This document shows positions 7,835-17,348 of a DNA stretch of 64,000 nucleotides, in pieces (position 1 is the first letter of the stretch; every line of letters begins with the position of its first letter). This stretch comes from Collinsella aerofaciens (GTDB lineage: Bacteria; Actinomycetota; Coriobacteriia; Coriobacteriales; Coriobacteriaceae), in the NCBI GenBank assembly GCA_008680965.1, contig NAKE01000001.1:1426001-1490000 (forward strand), read 5' to 3'. A program made the translations under genes and the position numbers. A model generated the notes under the pieces. The model saw only the letters and a program-made list of their open reading frames with translations. It was not told where the DNA came from and searched no databases.

Positions 7835-9202
7835 ATGAAACGATTAGACGAAGAGCCCACATGCGAGCTCGCCAGGGAATTGCTAAAAAACGACCAACTC
7901 GGTCGCCGCGAAATTGTCGCCCAATTTATCCATCTACTTTACAGCGTGAACGGGCCCTATTCTATTTTCATAGACGCCCCTTGGGGAACAGGCAAAACCT
8001 TCTTCGTCAAGCAAATCATCGAAACCTTGCGCTTCGGAAACCCGCACATCGACGCAAATGCCCCATCGGACACATCGATTTTCGACAGCAATCTCATAAC
8101 CAAGATGAATGAAGATCCTTTTCTGCCAATATACTTCAATGCCTGGGAAAACGACCATTTCAACGACCCGATTGCCCCATTATTGGCAACCATAGCAACT
8201 ATGGCCGACAAGACAAAGGTTAATCAGGAGAGAAACGTTTCCGATATCGCAGCAGGGGCAATAGAGTGCGCTTTGTCTTTAAAGGGCCTGAATGCAGGAA
8301 AGCTCCTCGAGGCAATCAACGGGAGCGATTTCCTTGAAGCGTTCAGAAAGAGGCAGGAGCTGAGGGCAAAAACCGAGGAACTCGTGTCAGCGCTTCTGCC
8401 GGAAGTCGCCAACAAGGCTGTGCTCTTCATAGACGAGCTCGACAGGTGTCGGCCGGAATTCGCCATGCAGCTACTCGAGCAAACAAAGTCTCTTTTCCTT
8501 CAAGATAACATCGTGGTCGTTTATTCAACGGACAGAACGCAACTTGCCTACTCACTCCAAGGGGTCTATGGCCAGAATTACGACTGTCAGCGATACCTTC
8601 AACGCTTCTGCGACTACCGATTCGATTTGCCCCGAATCAATCCAATTACGTACCTCGAAGCGAAGCGAGTCGACATCCATAGCGGATACTGTTTCACGAA
8701 AATATCCCGACGGTTTATTGAGCAAAACAGAGGAAGCCTTCGCGATTGCAACCGATTCATCGACAAGCTCAAACAAGGTGCGACCTACATAAGGAACGAC
8801 GCCGACTGCCAAGGGGACTGGCCAATCGCGTTCTCAAGGAATGCGCTTTTGCCGACCTTCCTAGCAATGGCGGAATACGCGCCCGAACAATGGGAGCAGG
8901 TCAAAACCGGAAAATGCTTCGATCGTGTATTTGAGTTCGCAAAAGAGAACGACAAATTCATGGAGTATCTAGACCGCGCCATACAAGGAGAGCGCAAATA
9001 CATCGAGAAAGGTGCTGAGCCGACTGATGGCATTCGAAAATCATACATCGAAGACTTATGCGCGGAAATCTTCCTCGACAACTATGATGACCCGAGGCTT
9101 AAACGAAGCAGAGAGATACTTAGTATATGGGGTTCGCTCGACAAGAAGACGCTGCGAACCTTGACATTCCCCGAGAACGTTATCGCGGAAATAGACAATT
9201 AA
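7835..9202 (+). CDS. KAP-family P-loop NTPase
   Basis: A STAND-like ATPase of the KAP family, about 455 residues. Walker A is APWGTGKT (about residue 48), and Walker B is AVLFIDELDRCRP (about 194), the family hallmark. The FNAWEND block between them is also typical. A polar helical C-terminal domain of unknown role follows; unlike many KAP proteins it lacks membrane segments. I chose ATG 7835 (GAGAG upstream); ATG 7793 or further upstream starts are possible. KAP ATPases are widespread in mobile and defence islands; the neighbours (HEPN-motif protein, trypsin-like protease) fit that setting. Confidence 0.88.
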   Translation: MKRLDEEPTCELARELLKNDQLGRREIVAQFIHLLYSVNGPYSIFIDAPWGTGKTFFVKQIIETLRFGNPHIDANAPSDTSIFDSNLITKMNEDPFLPIYFNAWENDHFNDPIAPLLATIATMADKTKVNQERNVSDIAAGAIECALSLKGLNAGKLLEAINGSDFLEAFRKRQELRAKTEELVSALLPEVANKAVLFIDELDRCRPEFAMQLLEQTKSLFLQDNIVVVYSTDRTQLAYSLQGVYGQNYDCQRYLQRFCDYRFDLPRINPITYLEAKRVDIHSGYCFTKISRRFIEQNRGSLRDCNRFIDKLKQGATYIRNDADCQGDWPIAFSRNALLPTFLAMAEYAPEQWEQVKTGKCFDRVFEFAKENDKFMEYLDRAIQGERKYIEKGAEPTDGIRKSYIEDLCAEIFLDNYDDPRLKRSREILSIWGSLDKKTLRTLTFPENVIAEIDN

Positions 9203-9387
9203 ACAGCGCCTTGCACGAATACGTTCAGTACGACCCACCAGCACGCGCATGGGCACGACACGGGAGATGTTACAGTAAGGAACTATTCGCTCATTGTCTC
9301 CCAAGGCGTGCGGTGAAGCATTTTGCGAAACAATCACTAATCTCGCCAGAACCATGGGAGGATGAAGGTTAAACCGGAGATAACAAG

Positions 9388-9406
9388 GGCCGGATATTCC
9401 CGGCCA
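9388..9406. terminator. Hairpin between convergent KAP and protease genes
   Basis: GGCCGG and CCGGCC pair around a five- or six-base loop. No clear T run follows on either strand, so it is at best a weak bidirectional terminator. Confidence 0.3.
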
Positions 9407-9410
9407 CACC

Positions 9411-10253
9411 TCATTCCGCAAGCTCCGATTCGGCCATCTTCCAAAAAACATCGCCAAGCTCGGTGAGCTTTCTGGCCTTGATAACGTTTCCGAGATTTGT
9501 GGGAATGCCCGTAGTTGCAATCAAGCGCTGTGTCGTCGGAATATCAATCACGTCAACCTCACCGGTGGCACGCTGCACGGGCCCAGAGAACATCACACCA
9601 AGGAACTTGAACCTTTGCATCCCGAAGGTAAGGACTCCATCCTCGACATAAGGCCCATTGTCAAGCAGAAAAACAGGCGAGCCACTCGAACCCGGAAAGC
9701 AGGCACAGTCAATCAGAAAAATCGACTGCCCATTGTAATCGTATCGTGGATGCGTTGCGGTCATGCCTTTTCGCATAAGTGGGGCATTGTGAACCTCGTC
9801 AATCAACCCGATTGGATAACCAATCATAATTACGTTTTCAAAAGGACTCAACTTATCAAGCTGCGCCTGCGACGGGATGATGCTTTCGTCGAGCGCAACA
9901 TGGTGCGCTTCAGAATCGTGCCGCAACATAAGGTCGAAAACGCTTTGGAGCGGAAGAGCGCATAAGTCGATAGAGTCATCCGGGTGCTTGACCCAGACCG
10001 CTTCGCCACCATCAACGGTGATGCAGAACGATCGCCTCTCGTCGATACCGTTCTCGGTATGAACGTAAGGAATCGCAAGGCGCGTCTTCGAGGCACCGCA
10101 AACAACGTGCTTGTTGGTAATAAGTACCGGAAGCGAACGATTCCCTTTGGAATACGTAAAGATGAAACCGGTTCCCTGGGATAAACCTCCGCCTTCAAGC
10201 TCGCACCGCACCTGCACCGTAACATACATGAGCTTCTCAGCTAAATCCACCAT
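9411..10253 (-). CDS. Trypsin-like serine protease
   Basis: A cytosolic chymotrypsin-fold peptidase of 280 residues. The triad can be read: His49 in ITNKHVV, Asp96 in DDSIDLCALP and Ser190 in FPGSSGSP. No signal peptide, membrane segment or PDZ domain is seen, unlike HtrA enzymes. The ATG at 10253 follows AAGGAGG closely; the next codon, GTG, has better spacing. It is convergent with the KAP ATPase gene. Stand-alone trypsin-like domains are common effectors in bacterial conflict systems; a role with the KAP protein is inference from location. Confidence 0.85.
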   Translation of the reverse strand: MVDLAEKLMYVTVQVRCELEGGGLSQGTGFIFTYSKGNRSLPVLITNKHVVCGASKTRLAIPYVHTENGIDERRSFCITVDGGEAVWVKHPDDSIDLCALPLQSVFDLMLRHDSEAHHVALDESIIPSQAQLDKLSPFENVIMIGYPIGLIDEVHNAPLMRKGMTATHPRYDYNGQSIFLIDCACFPGSSGSPVFLLDNGPYVEDGVLTFGMQRFKFLGVMFSGPVQRATGEVDVIDIPTTQRLIATTGIPTNLGNVIKARKLTELGDVFWKMAESELAE

Positions 10254-10609
10254 GCCCTCCTTGCTAAATGTTATGCCATTGTCGTTGCATTGAAATACCA
10301 CGTCGGCGCGATACACCGGTGTCGCATTAAATGCAACAAACTCCGAATCCCGCCGAAAACCACACAGAAGCCAAGAGTGAACCGCACCCCATTTCTTGAA
10401 CGTAAATTTTTATTCTAGCCGCAATACTAACTGCAACCAACAAGACTTGCTGCAACAGTTGCGCTTGGTCTTGAAGTCCCTCGTACGTCCAATGCCGTAC
10501 GTGAAAGCCTTCTGGCTTGAGCATGCGGCACGATTGCACGAACGGCCTTCCTTCCCCCATGGTTGCCGATTGCCACACCTGCAAGCCGCAAAAGAAAGGA
10601 AGGAAGGCC
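10254..10609. other. Intergenic region, no gene seen
   Basis: This stretch lies between the protease start and the IS30 remnant. I see no supported gene, and no clear promoter for the minus-strand protease. Confidence 0.5.
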
Positions 10610-10768
10610 ATGGCGCAACCATACAGGCAATTGACGTTTTTGGACAGGCAGAGGATCGAGGAGGGGCTCGACCGGGCGGATTTGCTCCGCGAGATAGCGC
10701 GAACGATCTCGCGCGACGTCTCCACCATGTCTCGCGAGGTGAAAGGGTGGATTGGCGACCATTTTTAG
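10610..10768 (+). pseudogene. N-terminal remnant of an IS30-family transposase
   Basis: The ATG has a strong AAGGAAGG site. The product begins YRQLTFLDRQRIEEGL and continues DLLREIARTISRDVSTMSREV, the HTH_38 domain of IS30 transposases. It stops after 52 residues, where IS3-type sequence begins, and the DDE domain is gone. Confidence 0.75.
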
Positions 10769-10778
10769 GACATTTTTC

Positions 10779-11066
10779 TCAGAGACTAAGGCCTGCCTTC
10801 CGGAACTCGACCGGGCTCATGTATCCCGGCGTCGAGTGCATCCGCTCCTTGTTGTGCCACCACACGTAGTCGTTCAACTTCAACTGGAGATCGCGCAGGC
10901 TCGCGAACTGCTCCCGGCACAGGAACTCAGCTTTCAACGTCTTGTTGGCAGACTCGTCGACGGCGCTGTCGAAAGGGCAGCCCATCTTCGAGAGCGGCCT
11001 GGTTCTGCCGAAGACCTTAAAGGGCTCGTCGAGCGTCGCGTTGTCGAATTCCGACCCCCTGCCTAC
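10779..11066 (-). pseudogene. C-terminal remnant of an IS3-family transposase
   Basis: The frame encodes the last third of an IS3/IS150-type integrase domain: GSEFDN, SKMGCPFDSAVDE with the catalytic Glu, then NDYVWWHNKERMHSTPGYMSPVEF and the stop. The first two catalytic Asp residues and the start are lost. It abuts the IS30 remnant, so two partial elements collide here. Confidence 0.8.
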
Positions 11067-11111
11067 CTCGACTTCCCCCACGAGCACCACGTGAGGCTGC
11101 CCTCGACAGTA

Positions 11112-11198
11112 TCTGCATGGCTCGCAATAAGCTTGGCGACCGCCGCCGCTTTTGTCGCGGCTGGACTTTATGCCAGGCAAAAGAAAAGCCGCCGTTAA
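11112..11198 (+). pseudogene. C-terminal tail of a lost surface or membrane protein
   Basis: The frame ends LAISLATAAAFVAAGLYARQ followed by KKSRR and stop: a hydrophobic segment plus positive tail, as in sortase-anchored proteins. The LPxTG box and the rest of the protein are missing. The same tail recurs at 20772-20859. Confidence 0.45.
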
Positions 11199-11235
11199 AG
11201 AACGGCTGCTTTGACTCTCGCATATTTAAGAGCGA

Positions 11236-11550
11236 CTAGAGCGTCTTGAGGTACTCCCCCAGCTCTTCCTCCCAGTCGGGCATGAGGAAGCCGACGGACT
11301 CAGCTTGGACAGGTCGAGCGCGGAGTGGGCCGGACGCGGGGCGATGGGGCCGGCGGCGCGGGCGTAGTAGTCTGCGGTCGACACCGAAACGACCTTTCCG
11401 TCGTTGCCGTTGGCTGCCTCGAAGACAGCGCGGGCGATGCCGGCCCAGCTCTTCACGGCGCCCGAGCCAGTGCATCCGTAGGTGCCGTAGGGGGCCTTCG
11501 CGTCCAGCACGTGGAAGATGGCCGCGGCCATGTCGCGCGTGAAGGTCAGG
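11236..11550 (-). pseudogene. 3' fragment of dTDP-4-dehydrorhamnose reductase
   Basis: The sequence matches the last ~100 codons of the intact rfbCD gene at 20896-22350, beginning at LTFTRDMAAAIFHVLDAKAP. A one-base deletion near 11305 throws the end out of frame (ALDLSKLSPSA instead of ALDLSRLESVG). It has no start and cannot be functional. Confidence 0.9.
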
Positions 11551-11755
11551 ATCTCGTTCACGCGCTTCTACACCGTCGAGCCTCACCATGCAGCCGAGAC
11601 GGACTGAAGACCGTGAGCACAGCGAAGAAGACGCGACTGGCTCATCCTTAAATCTATCCAATAAAATGAAATCAGATGCAGCCCACTCCAAAGACAGCTT
11701 CGAAGTCCTTGATTTAGCTACAGCTTTATTGTCACTTACGGCACCTAAGCTAGCA

Positions 11756-13189
11756 TCAGCCCCTACCCGTTGCCTTGTTAATTTTCCTATACATCTTGGA
11801 AACATGGCCGCTAATGGGGTCATTCGGAAATGCCTTCTGAGCTCTTGCCACATATGAAAGATAGTTTCCGTAGCAGCTTGGGTCCGAAGCACCTCGCTTG
11901 TCACTCGATCTGCTCCCCTTCGGAGAGTAATGCTCATACAATGCGCTTACGCGTTTCTTGCTCGGATGCTTGTCCGGATTGTCAGCCAGCCTGCCGATTG
12001 ATTTAGCAGCACGATAAAACCTGCTGTAAAACCTGCCGACCGTAGATTGGCGAATTCGGACATCTTTACCGTCAAAATCAAATCCCAAAAACGAAACATG
12101 ATTTCCAGCATGATGCGCGGTTCGCACAACTTCCATTTCTCCTGCGAGCAATGCATCAAATGAAAGTTGCTCGACCTTCCCATCGTTTACACGGTGGATT
12201 TTGTTTTTTTCATCTTGTAGTTCAACTGCAGGAACTCCCTGAGCCAAAGCAAGAGCTTTGCTTGCTGTTTTGAGATCCTTGGCTGGGACGACAATGATTA
12301 AATCATCGCAATATCGTATATACCTGCCATTTACGCTGGCAACACACGCGTTAATCTGGGCATCGATATCAAACATATACATATTCGCCAACACGCCACT
12401 TGTTGCCAGTCTTGGGGAATGCCCCTCGCATCATGCCTTTCTTTCCAGGGCACAACAATCGAAGAATCCTTGCAAGCCGAAAACTCCGCAGGTGTCAAGA
12501 TGCGCGGTAGCCTGTTAAGGCTCCTTAACGCCTTGAATCGAACTTTGGACGCAGAATTGCCAAACGTGAACGGGTCGTCTGGCTGAAGATCAATCCAGCA
12601 AAGCCCGTTCCTTCTCGCCAAATCGCCAACAGGCCAATAGCAGTAATGCAATACTGTTTTTCAGGACTTGGTAATGGTCCGGTGGAAGCATGCCCTCGTT
12701 AAAGAACCCTCTAACGGCCTTGCGTATGTAACTATGATCGAGGTTATCGAAAAAATGGGTGAAGTCTCCCGTGATAACTAGCGAATCCCCCTGCCTGCGA
12801 ATGGCATCGATTGCATCTGCAGCAACAGAGTAATTAGTGAGGTGAAATCCGCTTCGATAAGCTGCAGCAACGCCGCCGATGCCCGTTTCTAAGGCACGAC
12901 GGTCATATAACTTGCCCCATTGCAGCGCATAATACTGAAAAATCCTGTGATCCAAGTGAGATGCATATGCGATATCTCTCGTCTTCAGGGTTTTCTTGCC
13001 GTCCCAGAATCTCACATGGCAAAGCTTATTCGCAATTAAGGGAAGAAATGCGTGACGCTGAATAAAATCTGCATCACAAACCCTCGCCTCGACATCCTTG
13101 AATGCAACACGGTAATCGAAATGCGCGTAGCTCTTCTTTGTCGCATACCCTGGAATACGAGACGGGTCGAAATCGTTCACGGGGCTCAC
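11756..13189 (-). pseudogene. Reverse transcriptase, broken by two frameshifts
   Basis: Three consecutive frames together encode one RT of about 475 residues. The first (from 13189) has SLVITGDFTHFFDNLDH, the palm motif with the first catalytic Asp. The last carries YIRYCDDLIIV, the YxDD motif. Shifts occur near 12640 (in an A run) and near 12408, where one base is missing from the conserved GIPQG-LATS block. The start is a GTG. The N-terminal pattern (SHLDHRIFQYYA) resembles stand-alone or defence-associated RTs more than group II intron maturases; the class is not certain. Sequencing error could explain either shift. Confidence 0.75.
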
Positions 13190-13202
13190 CGCCTTTAATC
13201 AA

Positions 13203-13243
13203 CCTGCTCGGTATATAGGAGCGGCTCACCCAAACCGAGCAGG
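13203..13243. promoter_or_regulatory. Perfect inverted repeat upstream of the reverse transcriptase
   Basis: CCTGCTCGGT (13203-13212) pairs with ACCGAGCAGG (13234-13243) over a 21-base loop. It lies just upstream of the RT start, in the mRNA leader or a short non-coding RNA, or it is an operator. Confidence 0.5.
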
Positions 13244-13747
13244 CTAACATGAGGTGAAGCGAGTTCACCAACGCAATGCGGCCGCCCATTCCAATGCTTG
13301 CCTATGGCATACTAGATGGAGATGCGGAGATAACCGATATGATCATCAGCGCCCTTGCCCAGCTATGCGCAGGCAACGTCGGCATCAATAGTGCGAACGT
13401 CGGAATTTCGTCGTTTGCGCTATTGACGGCGATAACGCACCTTTACGCCAATGCGTAAAGCAATTTATTTGTACCCGAAATGCTATCTTGAATCACGCGA
13501 TCGCATCAGATCAGAAATATAGCCTACCTGAAAGAGAGTTATCGAAACTTACATTGGCATCAGATGCTTGAGGCCTTAGTGTCAACAAATACAGAGCAGC
13601 TGCCCACAGCCTAGCGGCGACATCCCGGTCTCGGACGATCTAACGCTGCCCGAGACCTTCCTCTTATCAAAGCGCCACCGTAAGACGCATGGCTATATCA
13701 TAAAATGGCACGTATAAACCTCCGTTGATCGAAAGAAAGTCGAGCAT
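13244..13747. other. Intergenic region without a supported gene
   Basis: About 500 bases separate the RT leader from the next plus-strand gene. A 60-codon frame at 13276-13458 has no ribosome-binding site and unremarkable composition. AACGTCGG is repeated twice 20 bases apart within it. The promoter of the next gene presumably lies near 13690-13740. Confidence 0.5.
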
Positions 13748-15037
13748 ATGTCAAGAGTTGACGAAGTTAGAGCAGAGCTGGGCGAGGACAACGTCAACGA
13801 GCTTATGGACGCCTACTACACCTCTGGCCTCTCACTGAATGATCTGAGGGAGCTCTATGACCTCCCGAAGAGCTTCACAGACAAGAAGATCGTTGAGCTG
13901 TTCCCTATGATCGAGCTGGACGATGGCTGCCCCCTTTGCGGCGGTGCGCTCTTTGCGCCTAGAATCAGCAGGGGCATCAAGGACGTCTCGGCGGACTCGT
14001 ACTATATGGATCATGTCTTCTGCCCAAATTGCGGTAAAACTAGACAGCAAGCAATGCGAGAGCTCGAAGAGTTTGAGCGGAAGTACAGGCTGCGTCGTGC
14101 ATTCTCAATTGAGCCGAAAGAGTTCGAATGGGCCAAGCGCAATCCTGATAGCCTCACGAGCACAGTATTCGAGGTCCTGATCGAAGTAAGAGGCGGGGGT
14201 GGCAATACCTACCTTGGGCCCATCGCAGACCAACCGCTCTTGTTTGGCTTCATCGACGCCTGTAAGGCGCTCAGGGGCGAGGGGTACATTCAACCAACCG
14301 CAGCATTCGACAAATGGTTGAGCGGGTTTGAGGAAGAGGAAGACGGCTTCAGCTTCTATTGGTACAAGGTGCCCTTTGCAATCAAGTTGAAAGGCTACAC
14401 TGCCCACGAGAGAAACCCCATCATCGTCGAAGGTGATCGCGAATACGTCGCGCTTGGTCAGGGTGAGCGCGAGTACTGGCTGCGAACCGCAAAAGGTCTC
14501 GTTCTAGCCTACCTCGATGTCCAGCTTGACGATGCGTGCTACGAGTATGAGGGGCCGAAGCGCGAAGAGTTTGAAACTCTGCTCGACACCATGCTCCTAG
14601 AATACTCGCCCGCACAGATCACCTCGCTCATCTGGAACGCGATGGCGACTGCCGAAAAGCACGCAGAGGAGGGTCCTGCCTACAAAAGAACAGGCAATTG
14701 GGCAATGGGTGTCGTCCTCAATCGTGCCAAGAAGGCTCTCTCCGAGCATTGGGATTTGCATCCGAACTTCCCCTCAAGGACGGTTGAGGACACCGAGTTC
14801 GAGTGGAACTTCTTCGACGTCCATGTACCCATAGGCGAAACTTGGATGTACAGGAGCGTCCCCGAGGTCACGGGCGGCTGCATAGAAATCAAACATGCAA
14901 AGATGCCGAAAGGTGCCGATGCCGCAACAGCGGCCATGATAGCGAAAGCCCGAGAGATCGCTTGGAGAATCGGAACGGGCGAACCCGATTACCTCTCGTA
15001 CGACGAGACCGACCGGTTCATCAAGCGGTACGAATAA
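13748..15037 (+). CDS. Uncharacterised zinc-ribbon protein
   Basis: A 429-residue cytosolic protein that I do not recognise. A short N-terminal region with helix-turn-helix-like spacing (SGLSLNDLRELYDLPKS) precedes a zinc ribbon with CPLCGG (about residue 61) and CPNCGK (about 92). The remaining 330 residues are acidic and rich in Glu, Trp and Tyr with no motif I can name. Codon use is less GC-biased than the storage genes further right. Its place between an RT and a HEPN-motif gene suggests a conflict-related accessory gene; this is inference only. Confidence 0.75.
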   Translation: MSRVDEVRAELGEDNVNELMDAYYTSGLSLNDLRELYDLPKSFTDKKIVELFPMIELDDGCPLCGGALFAPRISRGIKDVSADSYYMDHVFCPNCGKTRQQAMRELEEFERKYRLRRAFSIEPKEFEWAKRNPDSLTSTVFEVLIEVRGGGGNTYLGPIADQPLLFGFIDACKALRGEGYIQPTAAFDKWLSGFEEEEDGFSFYWYKVPFAIKLKGYTAHERNPIIVEGDREYVALGQGEREYWLRTAKGLVLAYLDVQLDDACYEYEGPKREEFETLLDTMLLEYSPAQITSLIWNAMATAEKHAEEGPAYKRTGNWAMGVVLNRAKKALSEHWDLHPNFPSRTVEDTEFEWNFFDVHVPIGETWMYRSVPEVTGGCIEIKHAKMPKGADAATAAMIAKAREIAWRIGTGEPDYLSYDETDRFIKRYE

Positions 15038-15600
15038 CGAAAAAAGAACGACGGTATGAAGTGACTAGCGCACAGCAATTCGCGTGCCACGAACAAGTAC
15101 TTGATGAAAGCGGCTACCTCCAACGCTCCCGTTAAAAAGGAACAACCCCTGAAAAGACCCTAGGGGGACAAGGATCAAGCATGGCTTCAGCAGCTCGGGG
15201 CGCCACTGTCCCGCGCCTCAAACAAGTAAATTTGCCGGAGAGAGCCCTCCGACTTCTTCGGGTTGATATTGCTCGCATAAACGTCGGCAAGCCGCGTATA
15301 CTAACAATATCCGACCCCCTCCTGAGCGCCGTCGCGGTGCCTGCGCTTGACCTGGCCAAGCACCTCGGGGTCGAAGTCGTGGCGGTCGCGCGGCGGATAT
15401 CCCACGCGGGGCAGCGCATGCACAGGCAGCGAAGCCGAATCCCGCGTTGAACATCTCTTCAATCTTTGGCACGGATAGATACGGGAGAAGTCTCCAGCAT
15501 CCTCTACGATTTCTCCGAGACGCTTCTGATATCGTCTTCGTTGATATCAGAATGTGCCGAGATGAACCTCCTCTGATGAACCCCAATGCGGCGGTTTCCA
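15038..15600. other. Degenerate stretch, no supported gene
   Basis: Several minus-strand frames overlap here and their Arg/Pro/Ala-rich products look like out-of-frame readings. A damaged gene on the minus strand (about 15290-15590) is possible because frames open one after another, but I cannot identify a family. Confidence 0.35.
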
Positions 15601-16728
15601 TTACTTGCTGGTGGCTGGCATGGCTGCGACACGAAATGATTCGATGGCCTCCTCTATTGCATTGGAGTTCATCACCTTGAGCTCGCCGCTGGAGCGCATC
15701 TCGCTGATCTCTTCCGAAAGATCATCAATAGCGTAATCCAGGGAATTCGATATTCGAATCGATATCTCTCGGTAAAGCGAGGAAAGGCGCTCCGTTCCTT
15801 TATTTTCTTGCGAGTAGAATCGGCATCTTCCATTCCACCTTGGCAACCTGCCGTTTTCATTTGAATCCGGCAGGAGGAAGAAGCGCTCTTTTACGATGCC
15901 ATTCTCGAGGCTAATGTAGCAGGTCGCTGAATTTTCGAAAGCTCTGTTATGGACGATCTCGTTTCTCAGTTCTTCTAAGTACACGGCTTCGGGAAAGTCG
16001 TTGCATATATGGCCTTCGTCGCCAGAGTGCGGACTCTTTGACCTGAATTTGGAATATAGGGCCGACTTGTCTGATCGGATTTTCTTGAAGGATTCGAATC
16101 GATTGGGAATCCGGTCCAGCTCAAATAGCAGATGGCTGAGAATATCCAATGAAGAATTCAGCCAAATTATGAACGACTCCACTTCTCTCATCATTGAATG
16201 AGACTTTGGAGAGGATACCTTGAATACTCCGTCCGAGATGTTTCCAATGGGCTCGATTTCCCCTAGTGCGCAGAATGCCATCCTCAGTGAGCCCACGGCC
16301 TGATCGTACGTTTTGCCAAAGCTTTCGGATAAATACCTTAGATCGTCTAAATAGATGAGCCTTCGCGCCTCCTCGAATGAGAAGCGTTTGGCGTAACCAG
16401 CGAACGAATCTCTATCGAAAGTCATTTCGGGACTGAAGCCGCCCTCTGATATTGCAATCGGACAGAAGTGGATGATGGAATAGTACGTCGATTGGTTTCC
16501 GAACAATCTTTCGATGATGAGATTGTCGAGGTCGATCAATCTCGAATGGATTTGCTCCTGAATGCTGTCAAAGGAATCGTATAAAAGATCTTGCGACGGC
16601 AGGCTGTACACATAGAAGCCATCAGGTTCATCGTCCAAAGTCCCTTTTGATACTGTTCCTAGTTCAGAATAATATGTAATTAATGGTCTATCCATCGTAT
16701 TAGAGGGGTTGCTGGCGTTCAATTCCAT
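15601..16728 (-). CDS. HEPN-like protein with RNEIVH motif
   Basis: A 375-residue helical protein. The motif LRNEIVHNR (R255 to H260) matches the R-x4-6-H signature of HEPN domains, in the RNxxxH form common to Abi-like and Cthe_2314-type proteins. The N-terminal two thirds has no motif I can name and no membrane segment. ATG at 16728 has GGAG eight bases upstream; frames read further upstream into IS21 sequence and are not part of it. It lies in a lower-GC patch between IS fragments, consistent with acquisition. RNase activity is inferred from the motif alone. Confidence 0.6.
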   Translation of the reverse strand: MELNASNPSNTMDRPLITYYSELGTVSKGTLDDEPDGFYVYSLPSQDLLYDSFDSIQEQIHSRLIDLDNLIIERLFGNQSTYYSIIHFCPIAISEGGFSPEMTFDRDSFAGYAKRFSFEEARRLIYLDDLRYLSESFGKTYDQAVGSLRMAFCALGEIEPIGNISDGVFKVSSPKSHSMMREVESFIIWLNSSLDILSHLLFELDRIPNRFESFKKIRSDKSALYSKFRSKSPHSGDEGHICNDFPEAVYLEELRNEIVHNRAFENSATCYISLENGIVKERFFLLPDSNENGRLPRWNGRCRFYSQENKGTERLSSLYREISIRISNSLDYAIDDLSEEISEMRSSGELKVMNSNAIEEAIESFRVAAMPATSK

Positions 16729-16799
16729 GACTTGTTCTCCTCGTGTGAAAATGCGATTGCTGGGAGAAAAATAGTGTAATGAGTATTTGCGCGTTTCCG

Positions 16800-16868
16800 T
16801 ACCGTGAATATTGCGGGACAGTACCGGCGGTATCGTGAATCGGTACCGCCGGTGTCCGTTCAGTACCG
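16800..16868. repeat. Terminal repeats of a second, decayed IS21-type element
   Basis: Short related copies of CAGTACCGGCGG, GGTACCGCCGG and CAGTACCG occur in both orientations just beyond the istB remnant. Such clustered repeats mark an IS21 right end. Confidence 0.45.
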
Positions 16869-17149
16869 TCAGCCGTATATGTCGCGCATGTTGACGTCCC
16901 CCGTCTCCAGCCAGACGGTGCCGTGCACGATCCTGTCCATGATCGCCTCGGCGTGAAGCCCGCCGCCCAGCCTGGCGTGCCTGTTCTTCGGCCTGTACTG
17001 TGTACAAAAGACGGTCGAGGACGAACCGTAGCTCAGCTCCATGAGCTCGAGGAACATCGCCCTGAACAGGCTGTCTGGCTTGTTCAGCAGCCACTCGTCG
17101 ATCACGAGCAGGCCGTACCTGCCGAACTTCCTGAGCAGTATCTCTCGTG
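16869..17149 (-). pseudogene. istB: C-terminal remnant of an IS21-family IstB ATPase
   Basis: The frame reads LLRKFGRYGLLVIDEWLL (Walker B), then SSTVFCTQYRPKN and EAIMDRIVHGTVWLE, ending at MRDIYG. This is the last ~90 residues of an IstB unlike the intact one at 1572-2315. Walker A, the N-terminal half and istA are absent. Confidence 0.8.
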
Positions 17150-17307
17150 GTGCGGGTTCGCCAGTGGCTCGTCAGCGTACAGGCGCCACCTTCAATCAAT
17201 CGCGCCCCGCCGCGAAAAGCGGGAAGCCGCCTCGAAGGACGGCTCCCCAGTGCCCCATGCGGCGAAGGATGACCGCACGGCTATGTTCCTAAATGTGTCG
17301 CCATGAG

Positions 17308-17333
17308 AAGGGCCGCCCTCCGAGACGGCCCTT
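17308..17333 (-). terminator. Hairpin after the PanA operon
   Basis: AAGGGCCG pairs with CGGCCCTT over a 10-base loop, 16 bases past the minus-strand stop at 17349. The trailing T run is poor (CTTCTC), so efficiency is doubtful. Confidence 0.4.
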
Positions 17334-17348
17334 GGCGCTACGTTTGGG

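Larger units (their letters stand above)
11112..11550. repeat. 439-bp direct repeat, copy A
   Basis: This block is nearly identical to 20772-21211. It contains the C-terminal codons of a surface-protein tail (plus strand), the rhamnose-operon terminator and the last ~100 codons of the rhamnose reductase (minus strand). Similarity stops abruptly at both ends. The two copies lie in the same orientation about 9.7 kb apart. Confidence 0.85.

Noticed and set aside
9127..9372. 81-codon frame after the KAP gene
   Set aside because: Most of it overlaps the end of the KAP gene in another frame and there is no start signal.
13276..13458. 60-codon frame upstream of the zinc-ribbon gene
   Set aside because: No ribosome-binding site and no recognisable feature; not enough support.
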